From contig OZ038422.1 of NCBI GenBank assembly GCA_964036155.1, forward strand, positions 87,257,201-87,321,200: 64,000 bases of DNA, in the 5' to 3' direction. Positions 60,389 through 64,000 of the stretch are shown here, in pieces (the first letter of the stretch is position 1; each line of letters starts with the position of its first letter). The stretch is from Diploscapter coronatus (Eukaryota > Nematoda > Chromadorea > Rhabditida > Rhabditidae). The translations under genes and the position numbers were made by a program. The notes beneath the pieces are model-generated. The model saw only the letters and a list, made by a program, of their open reading frames with translations. It searched no databases and had not been told where the DNA came from.

Positions 60389-61462
60389 GATTACCCGAAG
60401 TTTTCGGGGTCCTAAAATTAAAAATATAAATATTATGAAATTTATAGAGCATTTAGAATATAACCAATGAAGTCCTGTTGAATTTCAATATAAGCCCAGT
60501 GAAGATACAAATTTAGAATGTTTTTGTTTTTTAGTAAAAGGACTGTTAAAAGGATTTAAGCCAAGATGCTTTCGCCGATATAAGGTTAAGTGTAGAAGAT
60601 ATAATTAAAGCTCGAGAGAGAATGGGAGAGAGAAGAGAGAAAAGAAAGAGGAGCATGAAGCCGTGCATGCCTATCGATTTAGGTCGTCTTTGGCAGAAAA
60701 CTAAAGAAAAATAACGAGAAAAAATAGTATTTGAGTTTGAGAGAAAAAGAAGTCAGACAAAACTAGAGAGCACTCTCTTGCTCCCCAGAATAGTCAAGCG
60801 CTCCAGGAGCACTCTTCCCCTTACTCTATCATTTACTTACTAAATGGCAGAGATGCAGAAGAAGGAAGAATATTTATCCCTCATTTCCACTGAAACGTCG
60901 CGGTTCCATCCACCCTAAATTTGGCCAAACCACAAATTTTATATACTGGGGTCGAAAAAATGCAAAATTTAGGCCATCTATTAAAAAACATTTTATTCAA
61001 GCTTGAATTAAATGAAAATGCACAGAAACCCGTAAATATATGACCATAAAAATTTGCAAAAGTCTAATAATGAATCCAATTTGAAGGCTATTTTTGGAAT
61101 CCCGTGGATTTGTGAAATTTCGAGTGCTGCGGTGGCGATCCGTGTCTATGAAAGGCTAATCTGAAGGTATAAAAATGAAAAAAAGATCTTCATGAAATTT
61201 TGGAAATGTTGCAATTTTTGGAAACCTAAGAAGGTTTCCAAATACATGTTTCCAAATCAAGTTTCCAAAACTAATTTCCGAGATTTAACAACCACCTGCT
61301 AGCGCCGGGTTTTGATAGTAGTGATTTGCGGTTAAATCCTGCCACCGATTTCAGTCTTGATTGCCTATGACGAAGATCGGGGTACTGTAGTTGATAACAT
61401 GAACAGGAACAAACCTAAGATTCTTATCATTTAACCGCGAGAATTAATTAAAAATAAGCATT
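60389..61462 (-). other. Intergenic region, TWK to SLC12A8-like
   Basis: 1.07 kb with a purine-rich GA tract (about 60610-60660) that may be promoter, and a TTTTAG acceptor 24 nt before the SLC12A8-like ATG. Further 3' exons of the channel gene could lie near its right side, but I could not identify any. Too long for a typical operon gap. Confidence 0.5.
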
Positions 61463-63364
<1,902 letters not shown>

Positions 63365-63381
63365 CTGAAAATTAGCATATA

Positions 63382-64000
63382 TGACACGTTCTTCGTAAAA
63401 ATCGAGTTTTTTATAAAGGGGGGTGGTACCCAAGAAGTCGACCCTCAAATTTCGAGCTAATATTTTGTCCCTGGGGGTTTTCGACCACGCTGATTACGAA
63501 TCTGACGGTTAAAACCCGATCCGACCACTTGTTCCGCATGTTCCGGAAGGTCCGCATCCGGTAGTTTCGGAAAATTCTATTTTCGTTATTCGGCATGGGA
63601 AAAATTCTAATTTGGTATCAAAATGCTCGCAGAGACCAGCTGAGCACGATTCTGAAAAGATCTCGTCGAAATGACACTGAATAAGTAAGTTATGATGAAC
63701 ATAATGAAACATATGGAAAATAGCATATTGAATTTTCGCTTCTTTTAATTATTTATTTTTTAAAAGCCCCAGGTTCCGTGAGTTATTTATACTGGGAAGT
63801 AGCTCAGGTCTTCTAGTTTCTGAAACACTTAACCGTTTTCCTATAGACTGCCCGCTAGAGAAGAAATATCACTTCTTCGAAGAGTTGTCATGACTCATTT
63901 TTGCCTAAGTTGATTTTAAAAATTCGTATCTTCCATAATTCTGAACTAAATTCGATAATTCTTTTTTTGTTTGATTACTATGGATATTCAGTTTATCAGA
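63382..64000. repeat. Foldback element C, left arm, cut by window edge
   Basis: Begins GACACGTTCTTCGTAAAAAT only 18 bp from the channel exon at 63364 and continues to the window end. Follows the left arm of element B (from 44781) throughout, with about 5-10% differences by eye, including GGGGTGGTACCCAAGAAGTC and TTATTTATACTGGGAAGTAG. Lies in the intron before the first visible TWK exon. Confidence 0.85.

Overview
The window is animal (eukaryotic) nuclear DNA, AT-rich, almost certainly from a nematode of the Rhabditida. Genes have many short introns (often 44-60 bp, GT...TTTCAG or TTTTAG), same-strand genes are packed at 170-500 bp spacing, and acceptor-like TTTTAG/TTTCAG sites sit just before start codons. 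The gene content is also worm-like: a serpentine chemoreceptor, FARL-11, TWK channel, a 125-residue RPL-33 and a CPG4-like secreted protein. Species cannot be named from sequence alone. Every gene model below was built by hand from splice signals, with reading phase checked across each junction.

Layout. 1-8.2 kb (minus): RPUSD2-type pseudouridine synthase followed 170 bp downstream by deoxyhypusine hydroxylase (cut by the window edge); one RPUSD2 intron carries a 1.7-kb foldback repeat. 8.4-18.7 kb (plus): a peptide-signalling run consisting of an FMRFamide-receptor-like GPCR, a neprilysin-type M13 peptidase and a small unlisted neuropeptide precursor of allatostatin-C/somatostatin type. 19.6-26.8 kb (minus): a tandem pair of related genes. 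One is a divergent HSP70 ATPase domain with a degenerate phosphate-2 motif, a long Pro/Lys/Asp repeat region and an unfamiliar C-terminal domain. The other has the same C-terminal domain with matching intron phases, and an HSP70 phosphate-1 exon relic just upstream. 28.0-29.7 kb (minus): an srd-like chemoreceptor with two damaged splice acceptors. 30.8-33.9 kb (plus): secreted cysteine-rich CPG4-like protein.

34.4-54.3 kb (minus): five genes in a row (farl-11/STRIP, mmaa-1, a LIG3-like protein without the catalytic core, ADP-dependent glucokinase, mitochondrial malonyl-CoA:ACP transacylase) with 280-500 bp gaps. Three of the four gaps carry an AATAAA about 100-120 nt before the next start, the classic layout of a nematode operon. 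A second foldback element lies in an mmaa-1 intron, and two related MITEs lie in farl-11 introns. 54.9-56.0 kb (plus): rpl-33. 56.4-60.4 kb (minus): SLC12A8-like transporter. 61.5-63.4 kb (minus): 3' part of a two-pore K+ channel gene, with a third foldback copy entering from the right edge.

The most interesting points are the HSP70-derived tandem pair, the AstC-like peptide beside a peptide receptor and a peptide-degrading enzyme, the catalytic-less ligase III protein inside a probable operon, and at least five introns that need GC-AG rather than GT-AG boundaries.
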